From an uncultured Lachnospiraceae bacterium (GTDB lineage Bacteria; Bacillota; Clostridia; Lachnospirales; Lachnospiraceae): DNA of 8,186 bases. How positions within the stretch are numbered: position 1 is the stretch's first letter; every line of letters begins with the position of its first letter. The notes under the pieces were generated by a model, which was not told the origin of the DNA, did not search any database, and saw only the letters and a program-made list of their open reading frames with translations. A program made the position numbers and the translations under genes. Below are positions 1 to 6,453 of the stretch, piece after piece. Location: assembly GCA_910585935.1 (NCBI GenBank), contig CAJUHN010000183.1, positions 1 through 8,186 on the forward strand, in the 5' to 3' direction.

Positions 1-66
1 TGTGCGCTTAGTACCGCTACGTCTGGAACGGAGCGAAAGCGCGGCTTCGTTGGAAAATCCCTTCCC
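1..66. repeat. GC-rich dyad-bearing stretch at window end, possible dispersed repeat
   Basis: The first 60 bases are about 57% G+C by direct count, in sharp contrast with the AT-rich genes that follow. They contain an imperfect inverted repeat: AACGGAGC at 27-34 can pair with GCTTCGTT at 44-51, eight pairs with one G.T wobble. CCGC (14-17) and GCGG (41-44) form a second overlapping dyad. The 9-mer GCGAAAGCG at 33-41 recurs exactly at the other end of the window (8177-8185), near a CGCTT in both places. No open frame here resembles a protein. I infer a copy or part of a dispersed palindromic repeat. It lies downstream of the Nudix gene, so it could also act on the end of that transcript, but it has no T-run expected of an intrinsic terminator on the minus strand. 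Confidence 0.4.
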
Positions 67-96
67 TCAAGCGGAAACTCAACCCAAAACTCTAAC

Positions 97-549
97 CTAA
101 AAATACTTCCTATTTCCCCAAAGATTATTTTTTTTCAACTCCAAATATTCATTATACGCCTTTTCTAAAATCTGTTTTTCATTAGAAAACTTTAATAAAT
201 GATATGCCTCATGAAATTTATAATATCCCGAATCTACAAAATATTCTTCACGCTGTGGTTTACTGTAATAACTGTCTGCCATCATCAGATACCAATGAAC
301 ATCTTTCTCTACAATATCAGATGCTGTAGAAAAAGAATATTGACTTTTTCCTACATATTTAATAATATTAGCTCTAACACCCGTTTCCTCTAATACTTCT
401 CTTAAAGCAGTTTCTTTATATTCCTCACCAGCTTCTACAGTTCCTTTTGGTAATACCCAGCCTTCATATTTATTTTTATAATTTTTATACAAGACTAAAA
501 TCTTACCACGAAAAATTACCACACCACCACAGCTCGTTGCTTCAATCAT
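97..549 (-). CDS. Nudix hydrolase, Ap4A-hydrolase-like
   Basis: A 150-residue Nudix protein. The Nudix box is perfect: G36, E42, then R50-E51-V52, E54-E55 and G57-V58 fit GX5EX7REUXEEXGU. E51, E54 and E55 are the expected Mg2+ ligands. The N-terminus (TSCGGVVIF) and the C-terminal half, with its YLM strand, PQ.E segment and EAYHLLKF helix followed by a final helix, resemble the asymmetrical diadenosine tetraphosphate hydrolases. Those cleave Ap4A to ATP and AMP in the cytosol. Another nucleoside-diphosphate-X substrate, or RNA 5'-end pyrophosphohydrolysis, cannot be excluded from sequence. The ATG start is fixed by an AGGAGG Shine-Dalgarno 7 nt upstream (557-562). Length is normal for the family. 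It has its own promoter 81 bp after the PBP gene, so it is probably expressed independently, with read-through from the PBP gene possible. No clear terminator follows its TAG stop. Confidence 0.93.
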   Translation of the reverse strand: MIEATSCGGVVIFRGKILVLYKNYKNKYEGWVLPKGTVEAGEEYKETALREVLEETGVRANIIKYVGKSQYSFSTASDIVEKDVHWYLMMADSYYSKPQREEYFVDSGYYKFHEAYHLLKFSNEKQILEKAYNEYLELKKNNLWGNRKYF

Positions 550-567
550 TGCAATGCCTCCTGTCTT

Positions 568-598
568 GGTTGGTTTTTATTTTATACATAAACTAACC
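568..598 (-). promoter_or_regulatory. Stem-loop in the leader of the Nudix gene
   Basis: On the minus strand GGTTAGTTT (590-598) can pair with AAACCAACC (568-576), nine positions with one A.C mismatch, across a 13-nt AT-rich loop. It sits between the predicted transcription start and the AGGAGG site. It lacks a following U-run, so it is not an intrinsic terminator. It may stabilise the short leader or have no function. Confidence 0.3.
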
Positions 599-601
599 AT
601 T

Positions 602-630
602 AGTATACCTCTTTTTTACCGTCATTGCAA
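602..630 (-). promoter_or_regulatory. Sigma-A-like promoter of the Nudix gene
   Basis: Read on the minus strand, the -35 box TTGCAA (625-630, 4 of 6 to consensus) is followed by exactly 17 bp and the -10 box TATACT (602-607, 5 of 6). The predicted start of transcription is near 595, giving a leader of about 45 nt. The -35 box lies immediately after the TGA stop of the PBP gene (631-633), and no terminator separates the two genes. TTGCAATG at 623-630 is also half of an 8-bp inverted repeat whose other half (549-556) touches the start codon. Confidence 0.6.
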
Positions 631-2085
631 TCATTTTTCCAGTAAATATGCATCAAATATTTTTTTTGCAATCGGAACAGCATATTCACTTCCTGTTCCC
701 ACTTCCTCCACCACAATACTCACCACAATTTGAGGATTCTCTGCTGGAGCAAAGCCTACAAACCATGCATGTGATTTCTTTCTCTCATCCCACTCCGCTG
801 TTCCTGTCTTTCCTGCTGCCGTATAATCAGATGACTTCACTCCTGTTCCTGTTCCATCTGTCACACATTCTTTCATCATTTCAGTCAAAATATCCGCTTC
901 TTGTGTTGTCATCAGCGTTTTATAGAAAGAAGGCATATAACTTTCTATCACTGCTCCATAGACATTCTCTACTTTTTCTATTAAATAAGGTTTCATCAAA
1001 ATCCCACCATTCGCCACAGAGGCTGCGATAAAAGCATTATGAAGTGGCGTTATTTCTGTCTTTCCCTGTCCGATAGAAGATTGTAAAATCTCCCACATAG
1101 GAACTCCCTCTACTAAAGTAAAAGAACTAGGGTTTGATGCGAAGCTGACTGGCAGTTCTTGATTAAATAAAAAGGTTTGACATAATTGTTGAAATTGTGT
1201 GAGGTTAAAATCAGAACCCATCTGTGCGAAAGCACCATTACATGAATTAGCAAATGCTTCTTTTAAATTTTGCATTCCATGTGCTTTTTGGTGATAACAT
1301 TTAATATCTACATTTTGAAATGAAAATATTCCTGTTTTACATTGATAGGAATAATCCAAATATGTATTTGGATTTTCCCTGATGTATTCTAAAGCAGTTA
1401 AAATCTTAAAAGTAGACCCCGGCGGATAAAGTCCTTGTGATGCACGGTTTAACAGGCAAGAATCTGTAGACCCCTCTTTTGTTAAATCCTCCCATATTTC
1501 TAAAATCGCATTTGGATCATAATCTGGTTTAGAAACCATTGTTAAAATTTTTCCTGTGCTGGGTTCTAAGGCTACTACTGCCCCATTATGTTCTCCCAAA
1601 GCCTCATATGCCACCTTTTGTAAATCTACATCTAATGTAGTAACAATTTGATTTCCGGGCAGCTTCTCCTCTGAAAATTGTTTATAGATCTTTTCATAAA
1701 ATGGAATATCAGAAGTTAGTAAATCAAAATTTGCCTGCTTTTCCAACCCTGTTTTTCCATTTTGCGAATATCCTACTACATGTGCGAACATATTTGCATA
1801 AGGATAATTTCTGATCTCTTTTCCATCTTCTTCTACAATAGTTTCTGCTAAAACTTCTCCTTTATTCCCTAAAATTTTTCCACGCACCACTTTTTTAGAA
1901 AAATTATCCTGTCTTAAGTTATAAGGATTATCAATGACCTTTCTGCTATCTACAATCAAAAAATAAGACAAAAACACAGTTAAAGTCAAAAATAACCCCA
2001 TAAAGACATACATCACCCGATATATTTCTTTATTTTTATTTTCTTTTTTCTCTCCTGTTTGTTTTTTTATTTTAAGCAATTTCAT
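631..2085 (-). CDS. Class B penicillin-binding protein (peptidoglycan transpeptidase), PbpA-like
   Basis: A 484-residue membrane-anchored transpeptidase that cross-links peptidoglycan stem peptides outside the cell and is a beta-lactam target. One signal-anchor helix lies at about residues 24-45 after a Lys-rich cytoplasmic tail. A short N-terminal pedestal follows, with RGKI at 68-71 and the HVVGYSQNGKTGLE segment at 102-115. The transpeptidase domain has all three motifs: S224-T-F-K227 (nucleophile), S281-C-N283 and K426-T-G428. Length and the reduced N-terminal region match actinobacterial PbpA-type enzymes, and there is no PASTA domain. An in-frame start exists further upstream at 2256, but it would overlap the SEDS gene by 175 bp. 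I chose ATG at 2085 because it forms an ATGA overlap with the SEDS stop, has GGGAG 10 nt upstream (2096-2100), and places the positively charged tail just before the membrane helix. The overlap implies translational coupling and a SEDS-PBP complex. Confidence 0.95.
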   Translation of the reverse strand: MKLLKIKKQTGEKKENKNKEIYRVMYVFMGLFLTLTVFLSYFLIVDSRKVIDNPYNLRQDNFSKKVVRGKILGNKGEVLAETIVEEDGKEIRNYPYANMFAHVVGYSQNGKTGLEKQANFDLLTSDIPFYEKIYKQFSEEKLPGNQIVTTLDVDLQKVAYEALGEHNGAVVALEPSTGKILTMVSKPDYDPNAILEIWEDLTKEGSTDSCLLNRASQGLYPPGSTFKILTALEYIRENPNTYLDYSYQCKTGIFSFQNVDIKCYHQKAHGMQNLKEAFANSCNGAFAQMGSDFNLTQFQQLCQTFLFNQELPVSFASNPSSFTLVEGVPMWEILQSSIGQGKTEITPLHNAFIAASVANGGILMKPYLIEKVENVYGAVIESYMPSFYKTLMTTQEADILTEMMKECVTDGTGTGVKSSDYTAAGKTGTAEWDERKKSHAWFVGFAPAENPQIVVSIVVEEVGTGSEYAVPIAKKIFDAYLLEK

Positions 2086-3389
2086 GATTCTTTTTCTCCC
2101 TTTAGGATATAAAGTCCCTGTATGATAGAAAATACTATTAATGTACTTAACATAGAATTTTTTCCGTAACTGATTAATGGCAAGGTCACTCCTGTAGATG
2201 GGATAAATTTCATCGCCCCACCTATGGTCAAAAAAACTTGTATTCCATAAGTACAAGAGAGTCCTAATGCCATAAGACGATAGAAATTACTTTTGCTTTG
2301 TAATGCGACATTTAAAAATAATAGTAAACATCCCAAACAAATCAAAATCACACAAATGCCAACAATCCCTCCTAATTCCTCTACAATTGCAGAAAAGATA
2401 AAATCCTGCTCTACAATGGGAATCTGTCCGGGAGAACCCTGATAAAGTCCTACTCCAAGCCACCTGCCTGTGCCTATTGCAAATAAAGACTGGGCGATTT
2501 GATAGCCTTTCGTATCAATCACTGACCATGGATCAATCCAAGCAGTCACTCTGGTCTTTACATGGTCAAATAACTGATATGCAATACATGCCGCTCCAGA
2601 GCCTAACAAAAGCCCACCAAATAAATAGATGCTTTTCTTTGTAGCAACATATACCATTAGTATATAAATGAGTGAAAAAATTAATGCTCCTCCTAAATCT
2701 TTGGAAAATACTAACAATAAAACATGACAAGCCGCTACTATTGCTGTCTTCAATACTTGTAAAAATCCTGTTCCCTGTTCAAATACAGCTGCTACAAAAA
2801 ATACAAATGTAATTTTGACAAATTCAGATGGCTGAAAAGAAATAGGTCCAAGAGAAAGAAACAGTTTTGCACCATTTGTACTCTCAGCAGTTGCTAATAC
2901 TATCGCTAATAAAACGATACCCAAAACTCCATATACCCATGCCATCTTCCTTAAAATTTTCATTTTCTTCATAATATATGGAATCACAGAAACCAAAAGT
3001 GTTCCTCCTGCCACAATAATAAACTGTTTTAATGCCATTCCAAACTGCAATCTTGTCAACATAAAAAAGCCAATCGCTAATAACATGCACATATGACTCA
3101 TTAACATTTTAGAAGCTTCTGGATAAGCAATTTGGAAAAATGTGATAGTTAAAATAAAATAGACCACTTGTGCTCCATATAATAAGATTAAATTTTCATT
3201 CCCTGTGATCAGAAATTCTGTGATATAAGCGAAAAAATGTATACTAAACAGGCAAATATTTTGTCTTATCACAACTTTTTTACGCTTTTCTTCTGTTTTC
3301 TTACCAAAATAAGAAAAAGATTGATATGTGTAGATTGTCATAAAAAGAATCATCAAATAATGAAATACTTCAATTAAAATATTCTGCAA
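2082..3389 (-). CDS. SEDS-family peptidoglycan glycosyltransferase (FtsW/RodA/SpoVE type), TTG start
   Basis: A 435-residue polytopic membrane protein that should polymerise lipid II into glycan strands, paired with the PBP coded just downstream. SEDS landmarks appear in order: FQPSEFVKI at 185-193, KDLGGALI at 230-237, RVTAWIDPW at 280-288, then YQIAQSLFAIGTG from 296. Next comes EQDFIFSAIVEELG at 327-340, where D329 aligns with the essential Asp of RodA/FtsW, and finally GVTLPLISYG at 400-409. The conserved GGSS after SY is replaced by GKNS (409-412), confirmed at DNA level. Hydrophobic segments at roughly 7-27, 44-62, 66-88, 95-113, 117-139 and 148-168 precede the PSEF motif, more than in a minimal RodA. 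The start is TTG, supported by AGGTGA 5-6 nt upstream (3394-3399), which overlaps the U32 stop codon. The next ATG (3353) has no ribosome binding site. Whether it serves division, elongation or sporulation cannot be decided from sequence; the ZapA neighbour hints at division. Confidence 0.94.
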   Translation of the reverse strand: MQNILIEVFHYLMILFMTIYTYQSFSYFGKKTEEKRKKVVIRQNICLFSIHFFAYITEFLITGNENLILLYGAQVVYFILTITFFQIAYPEASKMLMSHMCMLLAIGFFMLTRLQFGMALKQFIIVAGGTLLVSVIPYIMKKMKILRKMAWVYGVLGIVLLAIVLATAESTNGAKLFLSLGPISFQPSEFVKITFVFFVAAVFEQGTGFLQVLKTAIVAACHVLLLVFSKDLGGALIFSLIYILMVYVATKKSIYLFGGLLLGSGAACIAYQLFDHVKTRVTAWIDPWSVIDTKGYQIAQSLFAIGTGRWLGVGLYQGSPGQIPIVEQDFIFSAIVEELGGIVGICVILICLGCLLLFLNVALQSKSNFYRLMALGLSCTYGIQVFLTIGGAMKFIPSTGVTLPLISYGKNSMLSTLIVFSIIQGLYILKGEKES

Positions 3390-3393
3390 TTTA

Positions 3394-3399
3394 TCACCT
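3394..3399 (-). promoter_or_regulatory. Ribosome binding site deciding the TTG start of the SEDS gene
   Basis: AGGTGA on the minus strand overlaps the last two bases of the U32 TAG stop codon and lies five bases (counted from AGGTG) before TTG at 3387-3389. It is the only good Shine-Dalgarno near the beginning of this frame. The arrangement predicts that ribosomes finishing the U32 gene reinitiate on the SEDS gene. Confidence 0.7.
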
Positions 3400-5632
3400 A
3401 CTCTATGCCTCGTTTAAAATGTCCTCTAGTAAAATCTTCTAATTCCTCTTCAGAAACACTGTTTTTTCGATATACTGAGATAAATTTCTCTGTGATTTCT
3501 ATTGCTTCTTGTATATTTTCTATAGTGAAATCTAACCGAATTGTTCCTGCTCCTATTTTCTGCACTTCTTCTTTTTTTGTGAGTAAAGATAGTGGTTTAC
3601 AATTATAAATACGATTATAACAAAATTTACAATAATTTTGCACTGGAAATTCATTTCCATATCGATCCTTTAAAGAAACCTTTTCTCTATTATGACTACA
3701 TTCTCTTATTGTTTTTACCATACATTGTGCTGTCGTCATCATAGGCAGATACCCATACACCAATAATTCACTCATTTTATCCGCTAGTTCGCTACATTCT
3801 CTAGAATTTAATTCTATTGGCAATGTCGCCATCTGAATCGGATAATAAGAATGTAATTCTCTTTTTGCATAATGATTAAATTCATAAACAGAATAATCAA
3901 GCCGAATGGGTAAAACACAATTTTTCTCTTTTAAATACGCAAACTCATCTAAATTACGAACTAAAAAACCTGTGATAGGTGTTTGAAGTAATTTTTCATA
4001 AATAGAATCCAGCCATTTTGCTGTATCCTTTCTGAAAACAGGCGGCAATACATAATAAAGAGGCAATCCTTTTTGTTCTATTTTTTGTAATTCTTCTAAA
4101 TCAAATCCATTAGAATCTAGATAAAATCCTGTTATTCCTTTTATTTTAGAAAGAGGAAAAAAATACTCTAATCTATCTATTAAAAGATAGATATCTAACT
4201 CTTGTAAATCCTCTTTTTTTCTTAAATGACAGATAAACTCCTTCTTTTCTTCTTTTTCTTTCCGTCGAAACGGTCTTATTATCTCTTGTTCTACTTCTTT
4301 TAATGCTTTTCTTCTCAATTCATTTAAAGCTGTAACAGAGAGAAATACATCTTCTTTTGTAATCACTTCTAATTCTTCAAAATAAAATGGCGTATTTCCA
4401 GCCTTTTTTATTTGCTTTTCTATTTTTTCTGCTGTCAATGGCTGTTTTTTAGCTTCTTGTACTATCTCTCCTTCCACAGATACTCTCTTCTCTATAAAAA
4501 AATCTAAATAATCCAACTGCTTCCATTCTACTTCCAACTGAATTGCTCTATTCTTTTCTAAAAAAACTTTTCCTTTTATGGATTCTTTTTTCTCTGTTTT
4601 TAAAAATTTTTCTTTTATTTCCTCGAATAACCTCTCCTTTTTTTCTAAAGCTTCTTTTTCCTCTTTTCCTTTCCCTTCTAAAAATATCATATTTTTTCCA
4701 TTTCTCTGTTCATAATACCCTTTTGTAAACCCTCCCCGATTATAAATCATAAGTAAAGTATTTTTATCCTCACTCGATATCTTATATTCTCTCTCAGGAT
4801 TTTCTAAGTACTTTTCTAAGTACTTTCGATAAATACTCACTACACCTGCTGTATACTCTGGTCTTTTCATTCTCCCCTCTATCTTTAGAGAATAAACACC
4901 TGCTCTTAGAATAGCAGGTAAAATGTCTATTGTACATAAGTCTTTTGGACTTAATAAAAATGTTTCCTTTCTTTCTCTTATATTCTCTTTTTTTATTTTT
5001 TTTCCATCTTCTAATGCCTCATAGGGAAGACGGCAAGGCTGCGCACATTTTCCTCTGTTCCCACTGCGCCCGCCTAAAATACTGCTAAAAAAGCATTGTC
5101 CTGAATAGCAATAACATAGTGCTCCATGAATAAACGCCTCTATCTCAATATCTACCTTGTCCTTTATCTCTTTTATCTCTTCTAAAGACAATTCCCTTGC
5201 TGTCACAATTCGAGAAGCTCCTAATTCCTTTAACATCTTCGCTCCATATTGCCCTGTTAAAGTCATCTGTGTGCTGGCATGAATCGCTAAATCCTCAAAA
5301 TTCTCCTTCACAAAAGAAAATACACCCAAATCTTGTACAATTACTGCATCTAATCCTTGTCCATACAGAGGATTCAGATAAGAAAATAGCTTTTCCTCTA
5401 TCTCTTTTTGTTTTATTAAAGTATTGACAGTCAGATATAATTTTTTATGATGAAGATGAACATAATCTATTGCTCTTTTTAATTCCTCTATATCCAAATT
5501 ATTGGCATATGCTCTAGCCCCAAATAGCTTTCCTCCTAAATAGACAGCATCTGCCCCTGCATTTATCGCTGCAACCATACTTTCATAAGAACCCGCTGGC
5601 GCTAATAATTCCACTTTTTTATTCTCTTTCAT
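3398..5632 (-). CDS. U32-family Fe-S protein with DUF3656-like region (probable RNA hydroxylase, RlhA-like)
   Basis: A 744-residue protein annotated in many genomes as a 'peptidase U32' or collagenase. Established members (RlhA, TrhP, UbiU/UbiV) are oxygen-independent hydroxylases using a 4Fe-4S cluster; RlhA acts on a 23S rRNA cytidine and needs prephenate. The N-terminal TIM-barrel-like domain begins VELLAPAG (residues 7-14), with GADAVYLGG at 26-34. The U32 signature EAFIHGALC..SGQC spans about 165-180. C173, C180, C196 and C233 have the spacing of UbiU-type cluster ligands. LKIEGRMKRPEY (249-260) follows. A Lys/Glu-rich middle part (about 315-460) fits DUF3656, as in RlhA. A C-terminal part carries five further cysteines (637, 645, 668, 671, 678). 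I chose ATG 5632 because GGAGG lies 5 nt upstream (5638-5642). A longer frame back to TTG 5719 has no ribosome site and runs into the leader. The exact RNA target is unknown. It ends 8 bp before the SEDS gene. Confidence 0.9.
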   Translation of the reverse strand: MKENKKVELLAPAGSYESMVAAINAGADAVYLGGKLFGARAYANNLDIEELKRAIDYVHLHHKKLYLTVNTLIKQKEIEEKLFSYLNPLYGQGLDAVIVQDLGVFSFVKENFEDLAIHASTQMTLTGQYGAKMLKELGASRIVTARELSLEEIKEIKDKVDIEIEAFIHGALCYCYSGQCFFSSILGGRSGNRGKCAQPCRLPYEALEDGKKIKKENIRERKETFLLSPKDLCTIDILPAILRAGVYSLKIEGRMKRPEYTAGVVSIYRKYLEKYLENPEREYKISSEDKNTLLMIYNRGGFTKGYYEQRNGKNMIFLEGKGKEEKEALEKKERLFEEIKEKFLKTEKKESIKGKVFLEKNRAIQLEVEWKQLDYLDFFIEKRVSVEGEIVQEAKKQPLTAEKIEKQIKKAGNTPFYFEELEVITKEDVFLSVTALNELRRKALKEVEQEIIRPFRRKEKEEKKEFICHLRKKEDLQELDIYLLIDRLEYFFPLSKIKGITGFYLDSNGFDLEELQKIEQKGLPLYYVLPPVFRKDTAKWLDSIYEKLLQTPITGFLVRNLDEFAYLKEKNCVLPIRLDYSVYEFNHYAKRELHSYYPIQMATLPIELNSRECSELADKMSELLVYGYLPMMTTAQCMVKTIRECSHNREKVSLKDRYGNEFPVQNYCKFCYNRIYNCKPLSLLTKKEEVQKIGAGTIRLDFTIENIQEAIEITEKFISVYRKNSVSEEELEDFTRGHFKRGIE

Positions 5633-5637
5633 TCTAT

Positions 5638-5642
5638 CCTCC
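5638..5642 (-). promoter_or_regulatory. Ribosome binding site deciding the U32 start
   Basis: GGAGG on the minus strand is followed by five bases and ATG at 5630-5632. It overlaps an alternative in-frame ATG (5642-5644), which has only a weak GGAAAG upstream. This is why the 744-residue form is preferred over the 748- or 773-residue forms. Confidence 0.75.
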
Positions 5643-5684
5643 ATTCTCTTTCCACTAAAATCATTTTTATCAAACACTCTATTC

Positions 5685-5713
5685 CATATAAAGTCTTTCT
5701 CTCCTATATCCAA
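5685..5713 (-). promoter_or_regulatory. Weak candidate promoter for the U32-SEDS-PBP unit
   Basis: On the minus strand TTGGAT (5708-5713) and TATATG (5685-5690) are separated by exactly 17 bp. Each box matches the sigma-A consensus only partly. Position favours a role: it lies inside the 166-bp gap, downstream of the zapA stem-loop and about 50 bp before the U32 start codon. In such AT-rich DNA a match of this quality may be chance. Confidence 0.3.
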
Positions 5714-5732
5714 AAACAATTTTTATAAATTG

Positions 5733-5783
5733 AAAAATAGAATATCCTGCCACAAATCTATTTTGTATACAAGAATATTCTAT
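5733..5783 (-). terminator. AT-rich stem-loop after zapA, possible weak terminator
   Basis: On the minus strand ATAGAATATTC (5773-5783) can pair with GGATATTCTAT (5737-5747): eleven pairs including one G.T. Inside the 25-nt loop ACAAA and TTTGT can form a second small stem. A run of five T (5733-5737) follows the right arm, as expected for an intrinsic terminator. The stem is AT-rich, so termination would be partial at best. It begins 15 bp after the zapA stop. Confidence 0.45.
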
Positions 5784-5798
5784 CCCTTTTCTTTTTTA

Positions 5799-6350
5799 TC
5801 ATTTATTTCTTTTTCCCTTTTTTTGACTATTTTCCTCTGATTTAATTTCCTTTACTGAAACTTCTCTGATTTCAATATCTTCCTCCTCATTTTTCCCAAA
5901 ACTTCCCTCTGATTCTGTTTTAGTCTGTATTCTTTTCATTCCTAACGAAGTAGAGGTAGAAATCTCCGTTTCTAACTTTATGATATCCTTTTCTTGTACG
6001 CTGACTTTTTCTGTCAATTCCTCAATCTGTTTTTCCGCCTCTTCTAATTTCATCTGTAACTCTATCATTTCACGCTTAATTTCGTAGATTTCTTTACTTT
6101 TATCTTCTGTTTCTATTTCCAATAAATCTGCTTGTTTTTTTACCTTATAATAGTCATCTGCAATGTTTAAATAGACAAGAGTATTTTGAACTTCTTTATT
6201 CAGCCGTTTGAAACTATCGGTTGCCTTTAGCTCTGTCAACTTATTATTTATGTACATGGCTACTTTATTTAAATAATCTTCATCTTCATATCCACTTAAG
6301 GTATATACTTTACCATCAATTATCACTTGTACATTATTTTTTGCAGCCAT
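5799..6350 (-). CDS. zapA: Cell division protein ZapA, long C-terminally extended form
   Basis: A 183-residue cytoplasmic protein. ZapA binds FtsZ and promotes bundling and assembly of the Z-ring at midcell. The N-terminal domain (about 1-70) is typical: the VQVIIDGKVYTLSG strands (7-20), then YLNKVAMYINNKL (26-38) and the LVYLNIADDYYK helix (58-69). A long charged coiled coil follows (about 70-131, rich in E, K, I and L). The tail (132-183) is Ser/Glu/Lys-rich, looks disordered, and ends in the basic KKGKRNK. Bacterial ZapA is usually near 85-110 residues, so the extra 70-90 residues are notable, although extended forms occur in clostridia. The ATG start has AAGGAG nine bases upstream and a strong promoter before it. 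It is followed by a stem-loop and then the cell-wall synthesis genes, which fits a role in division. Confidence 0.9.
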   Translation of the reverse strand: MAAKNNVQVIIDGKVYTLSGYEDEDYLNKVAMYINNKLTELKATDSFKRLNKEVQNTLVYLNIADDYYKVKKQADLLEIETEDKSKEIYEIKREMIELQMKLEEAEKQIEELTEKVSVQEKDIIKLETEISTSTSLGMKRIQTKTESEGSFGKNEEEDIEIREVSVKEIKSEENSQKKGKRNK

Positions 6351-6389
6351 GTTTTTACACTCCTTGATCGATTCATGTCATTATTACTT

Positions 6390-6418
6390 ATTATACCTAA
6401 ATTTTCAGAAAGATACAA
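6390..6418 (-). promoter_or_regulatory. Sigma-A-like promoter of zapA
   Basis: On the minus strand the -35 box TTGTAT (6413-6418) and a perfect -10 box TATAAT (6390-6395) are separated by exactly 17 bp. The predicted transcription start is near 6383, giving a leader of about 33 nt that contains the AAGGAG site. It lies in the 103-bp gap after ruvB. No clear terminator is visible between ruvB and this promoter, so read-through from ruvAB could add to zapA expression. Confidence 0.75.
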
Positions 6419-6453
6419 CCTCTTTCTCTAAAATTTCACCTATTCTTAAAAAA

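Noticed and set aside
648..1031. Plus-strand open frame of 127 codons
   Set aside because: It is wholly antisense to the PBP transpeptidase domain, has low-complexity Phe/Leu/Ser composition, and shows no recognisable domain.
2086..2256. Upstream extension of the PBP frame by 57 codons inside the SEDS gene
   Set aside because: The segment reads the SEDS gene in another frame, and the extension would place 57 unrelated residues before the expected Lys-rich tail. The ATGA overlap at 2082-2085 with GGGAG upstream gives a proper start.
2884..3090. Minus-strand open frame of 68 codons within the SEDS gene
   Set aside because: It is out of frame inside a clear membrane protein gene and has no ribosome site or family resemblance.
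4171..4192. Perfect 8-bp inverted repeat ATCTATCT / AGATAGAT with a 6-nt loop
   Set aside because: It lies inside the U32 coding region and encodes ordinary residues; such matches are expected by chance in AT-rich DNA.
4801..4824. Two perfect tandem copies of the 12-mer TTTCTAAGTACT
   Set aside because: It codes for a KYLE repeat in a surface helix of the U32 protein; two copies of a short unit are most likely replication slippage with no further role.
5424..5441. Consensus TTGACA and TATAAT on the plus strand
   Set aside because: The two boxes are only 6 bp apart, far from the 16-18 bp needed, and lie antisense within the U32 gene.
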